Below are positions 5,670-8,171 of a stretch of 8,171 nt of DNA, piece after piece. The translations under genes and the position numbers were made by a program. Within the stretch, counting starts at the first letter, position 1. Every line of letters begins with the position of its first letter. This stretch comes from Lachnoclostridium sp. UBA739 (GTDB lineage: Bacteria; Bacillota_A; Clostridia; Lachnospirales; Lachnospiraceae): positions 1 through 8,171 of the forward strand of contig DBKX01000039.1 in the NCBI GenBank assembly GCA_002297865.1, written 5' to 3'. The notes under the pieces were generated by a model. That model saw nothing but the letters and a program-made list of their open reading frames with translations, was not told where the DNA came from and ran no database searches.

Positions 5670-6191
5670 ATGGATTTTCTATTATACTTATCAAACTTTA
5701 TTATTCCGTTTGTAATAATTTACATAGTCGGTTATGGATTGCTGCAGAAGACTAATGTATACGATGAATTTATTAAAGGTGCAGAAGATGGTTTTCAGGT
5801 TGTAAAAGGAATTATGCCTACTCTTATAGGATTAATGGTTGCAATTGGGGTGTTACGGGCGTCAGGAACATTGGATCTTTTATCAAATGTGCTAAAACCT
5901 GTGGTGGAGCGTTTACACTTTCCATCCGAACTGGTGCCAGTTGTTGTTGTAAAAATGTTTTCTTCATCTGCGGCAACAAGTTTATTATTAGATGTGTATA
6001 AAAACTATGGGCCAGATTCCTATCTGGGAAGGCTTGCTTCTATATTGATGAGTTGTTCAGAAACCATTTTTTACACATTATCCATTTACTTTATGACTGC
6101 AAAGGTAAAGAAAACAAGGTATACACTTGCAGGAGCTTTAGTTGCAACTTTAGCAGGTGTGGTGGCAAGTGTTTGGCTTATGGGGTTGTAA
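5670..6191 (+). CDS. spmB: spore maturation protein B
   Basis: This encodes SpmB, 173 residues (about 178 in Bacillus), the partner of SpmA in spore core dehydration, also with a Gate-type membrane fold. Recognisable parts are the N-terminal membrane helix at about 3-25 ending in GYGLLQKTNVYDEF, the segment KGAEDGFQVVKGIMPTLIGL at 36-55, MVAIGVLRASG at 56-66, and SCSETIFYTLSIYFM at 128-142, with a last helix at about 152-172. AGGAGG at 5659-5664 is five bases before the ATG; a nearer ATG at 5665 is in another frame and soon reaches a stop. Homology of SpmA and SpmB to each other suggests a heteromeric membrane complex. No terminator is visible after the gene; the next gene starts from its own candidate promoter 8 bases downstream. 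Confidence 0.94.
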   Translation: MDFLLYLSNFIIPFVIIYIVGYGLLQKTNVYDEFIKGAEDGFQVVKGIMPTLIGLMVAIGVLRASGTLDLLSNVLKPVVERLHFPSELVPVVVVKMFSSSAATSLLLDVYKNYGPDSYLGRLASILMSCSETIFYTLSIYFMTAKVKKTRYTLAGALVATLAGVVASVWLMGL

Positions 6192-6198
6192 AAAATAA

Positions 6199-6227
6199 TT
6201 GGTTTGCCTCAAAATATAGTGTATAAT
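6199..6227 (+). promoter_or_regulatory. candidate sigma-A promoter for the lipoprotein gene
   Basis: TTGGTT (6199-6204), a 17-base spacer and a perfect TATAAT (6222-6227) form a plausible vegetative promoter. Transcription would start near 6234, 25 bases before the ATG at 6259. The promoter covers an upstream in-frame ATG at 6226, which rules that out as the start on this transcript. Confidence 0.55.
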
Positions 6228-6258
6228 GGTAATAAATTCTACTAGGGGAGGTTTTATT

Positions 6259-7368
6259 ATGAAGAAAGTATTGAATTTATTACTTGCAGTTATTATGGCA
6301 GTAACGCTTACTGGCTGTTTTGGGGCAAATATGCAGATTCAGATGAAGTCAGACGGAAGTGGAGTAATGTCATATAGTTACATGATTGATAGTGGGGTAA
6401 ATAAGTATATTATGAGTGACCCAGAATTGAAGAAGGAATTAAGTGGATTAACTGATTTCAAACAAACAAAAGAAATGTACGATGACTGTTATTATGTATG
6501 TTATACTAAGGAGGTTCCATTTTCTTCTCCAAAGGAGTTAAAGAAGATACTGACAGACAGTAGGACATTTAATGAACTATTTAGTCCAGGTAGTATTGAA
6601 GAGGATAAAGAAGATACAGATAAAGAAAACGAAGGTTTGTTTTCTTATGTGGATATTGGAGCAGATCATCTTCAAGCCGTTTATTCATCTGTTAATTCGT
6701 CCTATCAAGAAATTGATGATTATAATGATTATGTCAATGATAATGATTTTATGGATTATCAGGCTATGGAAAATAGTATCTTTATGCGAATCAATATTAC
6801 ATTTGATAAAGAAATTACATATACCAACGGCTCATTAAGTGCTGATAAAAAGACTGCATCATGGAAAATAAAACTAAGTGAATATTACGATACCTTGTTA
6901 CAAGCTTCTACGTCAGGAAAAGATGTCTTTGCTAAGGATACTAAGGTGCCAGACATTTATCCAGTTAAGGATGGAAAATACTATCCAGGTTATATTAGTA
7001 TATTAGTTACGGATAATTTTGGAGTTAAAAGTGTCACTTGTAATGGAAAGAAAGTACCTGCTGATTATACTGTTTTTAAAGATGGAAAGTATGTAATAGA
7101 GGCAGAAGATTATTTTGGTAATAAGGCTAAAAAGACGTTTTACATTGATATGCAGAGCCCTAAGATATCTGGAGTAAAAAATGGTGTCATATATAAATCA
7201 GAACGTACAATCCGTTTTTCAGATAAATATGGGATTAAATCTGCAACACTTAATGGAAAGACAATAAAAACTGGGAAAAAAGTTTCTAAGAACGGAAAAT
7301 ATAAGTTAGTCGTAAAGGATCGTGCTGGCAATACAACTCGTGCAACTTTTACAATCAAGAAAAAGTAA
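6259..7368 (+). CDS. lipoprotein with two C-terminal Ig-like repeats, unknown function
   Basis: This encodes a 369-residue protein with a lipoprotein signal: MKK, a hydrophobic core, and the lipobox LTGC with C20 as the lipid-modified residue, so it is exported and anchored outside the membrane. The mature start (about 24-50, MQIQMKSDGSGVMSYSYMID) resembles the beta-rich opening of LppM-like domains; I treat this as a guess. Two acidic linkers follow: about 114-125 (EEDKEDTDKENE) and 153-167, rich in Asp, Asn and Tyr. The C-terminus has two Ig-like repeats of about 67 residues (231-297 and 301-367) sharing the pattern I..vk.G..Y, D.yGiKSatlNGK, K.GKY...akD.aGN....TF.I. Such repeats usually mediate extracellular contacts. 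GGGGAGG at 6245-6251 is seven bases before the ATG, preferred over the ATG at 6226. Its place after spmB does not prove a sporulation role. The gene is intact; I do not recognise it as a named protein. Confidence 0.82.
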   Translation: MKKVLNLLLAVIMAVTLTGCFGANMQIQMKSDGSGVMSYSYMIDSGVNKYIMSDPELKKELSGLTDFKQTKEMYDDCYYVCYTKEVPFSSPKELKKILTDSRTFNELFSPGSIEEDKEDTDKENEGLFSYVDIGADHLQAVYSSVNSSYQEIDDYNDYVNDNDFMDYQAMENSIFMRINITFDKEITYTNGSLSADKKTASWKIKLSEYYDTLLQASTSGKDVFAKDTKVPDIYPVKDGKYYPGYISILVTDNFGVKSVTCNGKKVPADYTVFKDGKYVIEAEDYFGNKAKKTFYIDMQSPKISGVKNGVIYKSERTIRFSDKYGIKSATLNGKTIKTGKKVSKNGKYKLVVKDRAGNTTRATFTIKKK

Positions 7369-7397
7369 TTGACAGTATGAAATGATTGGGCAATAAT
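7369..7397 (+). promoter_or_regulatory. candidate strong sigma-A promoter for ABC transporter gene
   Basis: A perfect TTGACA (7369-7374) starts at the base after the lipoprotein stop codon, followed by a 17-base spacer and AATAAT (7392-7397, five of six). Transcription would start near 7404, about 23 bases before the ATPase ATG. This is the best sigma-A match in the window. Confidence 0.65.
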
Positions 7398-7426
7398 ATA
7401 GAAAAAAATATTAGAAAGGGACAAAG

Positions 7427-8059
7427 ATGGAAGAAATAATAAGCGTTAACGGCTTGAAAAAAACATTTACACTAACTAAGAAGCAACAAAAGTTAGAAAA
7501 GACGAAAGCAAAAACTAAGGTTGCCGTAGATGGACTTTCTTTTGAGGTAAGCAAGGGAGAAGTCTTTGGATTATTAGGACCAAATGGTGCGGGAAAGACA
7601 ACAACACTTCGAATGCTTTCAACTTTAATAAAACCCGATCAGGGAGATGCCTTGATTGATGGGGCAAGTATTATAAAACAGCCTGATGAGGTAAGAAGAA
7701 AGATAGGTTTCTTAACAAGTGAATTAAAGTTAGAAGAATTTTTCACACCTAACTATTTGTATAATTTTTTCTCAGACTTATATGATGTGTCTATTACTGA
7801 AAGGGAAGCAAGAAAAAAGACATTGTTTGGAAAATTTGGAATAGACAAATTTGCGGAAGTCAAAGTTTCTGATTTATCAACTGGGATGAAGCAGAAAGTT
7901 TCGCTTGTTATATCATTAGTACATAATCCAGAGATTATAATATTTGATGAACCAACCAATGGATTGGATGTTTTAACTGCTAAGGTTGTAACAGACTTTC
8001 TTGTTGAGTTGAAGAAGCAGGGAAAGACCATTATTGTTTCAACTCATATTTTAACTTAA
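7427..8059 (+). CDS. ABC transporter ATP-binding protein, NatA-like (frame broken at 3' end)
   Basis: This 210-residue reading frame holds a nearly complete ABC ATPase of the CcmA/NatA type, which would power a membrane-bound exporter. It has Walker A GPNGAGKT (51-58), the Q-loop region IGFLTSELKLEE (93-104) with no Gln, the signature LSTGM (150-154), Walker B IIIFDEPTNGLD (170-181) and the switch histidine in STH (H207). A lysine-rich insertion at about 15-31 precedes the first conserved strand; I recall this in Lachnospiraceae homologs. AAAGGG at 7415-7420 is six bases before the ATG. The frame stops at TAA 8057-8059 just after STHILT, where family members continue for about 40-60 residues; that continuation is in another frame (8050-8171). 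All catalytic motifs are kept, so the gene is either disrupted late, makes a truncated protein, or contains a sequencing error. The permease partner would be downstream, beyond the window. Confidence 0.88.
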   Translation: MEEIISVNGLKKTFTLTKKQQKLEKTKAKTKVAVDGLSFEVSKGEVFGLLGPNGAGKTTTLRMLSTLIKPDQGDALIDGASIIKQPDEVRRKIGFLTSELKLEEFFTPNYLYNFFSDLYDVSITEREARKKTLFGKFGIDKFAEVKVSDLSTGMKQKVSLVISLVHNPEIIIFDEPTNGLDVLTAKVVTDFLVELKKQGKTIIVSTHILT

Positions 8060-8171
8060 TAGAGAAAATCTGTGATCGCGTAGGAATAGTAATTGATGGA
8101 AAGATGGCAGTCTGTGATACACTAGAGGAGATTGTAAAAGGCAGTAGCCTAGAAGACAGATTCTTTGAAAT
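8050..8171 (+). pseudogene. out-of-frame C-terminal part of the NatA-like ATPase
   Basis: Reading from 8050 in the -1 frame gives FNLIEKICDRVGIVIDGKMA and then VCDTLEEIVKGSSLEDRFFE, open to the window edge. This is the expected ending of a NatA-type ATPase (STHI followed by CDRVGIV, a GK turn, a TLEEI helix and SLED.FFE). It joins directly to STHI at 8048-8050 if the T run 8049-8052 had five T residues in place of four. The piece belongs to the gene beginning at 7427 and has no start of its own. Confidence 0.85.

Noticed and set aside
5084..5671. Long minus-strand open frame opposite spmA (195 codons)
   Set aside because: It mirrors spmA, whose protein is clearly recognisable with a good ribosome binding site; the antisense product has no known features.
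6226..6258. ATG at 6226 for the lipoprotein
   Set aside because: It overlaps the -10 element and would place 11 residues before a standard lipoprotein signal peptide.
6572..6838. Plus-strand 88-codon frame inside the lipoprotein gene
   Set aside because: It is an Ile/Lys-rich alternate reading of the acidic linker region with no ribosome binding site.
7140..8031. Minus-strand frames opposite the lipoprotein 3' end and the ABC gene
   Set aside because: The products are Phe/Ser-rich antisense shadows of coding sequence with conserved motifs.
8048..8059. Programmed -1 frameshift site in the ABC gene
   Set aside because: The sequence at the shift (T TTA ACT) is not a good slippery heptamer and no strong downstream stem is evident, so a lesion or read error is more likely.

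Overview
The window looks like chromosomal core sequence from an AT-rich, endospore-forming member of the Firmicutes, most probably a Lachnospiraceae-type clostridium (similar to Lachnoclostridium). The basis is the AT-rich codon use, strong AAGGAGG-type ribosome binding sites, a HolB-RicT-YabB-RsmI-AbrB block in the Bacillus order, the sporulation genes spmA and spmB, and a NatA-like ATPase with the lysine-rich N-terminal insertion I associate with Lachnospiraceae. The species assignment is inference from memory of protein families; no search was run.

Region 1 (1-4218, + strand) is a tightly packed housekeeping operon. It holds the 3' end of a guanylate-kinase-like nucleotide kinase, then yaaR (DUF327), holB (DNA polymerase III delta-prime), ricT/yaaT (PSP1 family, Fe-S protein of the RicAFT complex), a TrmN6/YabB-type tRNA adenine methyltransferase, and rsmI (16S rRNA C1402 2'-O-methyltransferase). 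Gaps are 8-17 bp or overlaps. A candidate extended -10 promoter lies directly after the kinase stop codon. A 17-bp perfect hairpin ends the operon and probably also terminates the convergent gene behind it.

Region 2 (4302-5075) is the minus-strand gene for an AbrB-type transition-state regulator, with a 516-bp AT-rich intergenic region separating it from spmA. That region holds a near-consensus AbrB-binding sequence, a one-mismatch Spo0A-box-like sequence touching it, inverted repeats and a candidate abrB promoter.

Region 3 (5076-8171, + strand) holds spmA-spmB (spore core dehydration), then a gene with its own candidate sigma-A promoter for a lipoprotein carrying two C-terminal Ig-like repeats. 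Last is a NatA-type ABC ATPase behind a TTGACA-N17-AATAAT promoter. The ATPase reading frame is broken near its 3' end by an apparent one-base loss in a T run; the missing C-terminus is readable in the next frame up to the window edge.

Functionally the window joins replication and translation maintenance (HolB, TrmN6-like, RsmI) with control and execution of sporulation (RicT, AbrB, SpmA, SpmB). I did not find a convincing undescribed system. The most useful leads are the ABC frameshift, the AbrB/Spo0A-like sites in the divergent intergenic region, and the unrecognised lipoprotein. No rRNA, tRNA, CRISPR array, insertion sequence or riboswitch was recognised.
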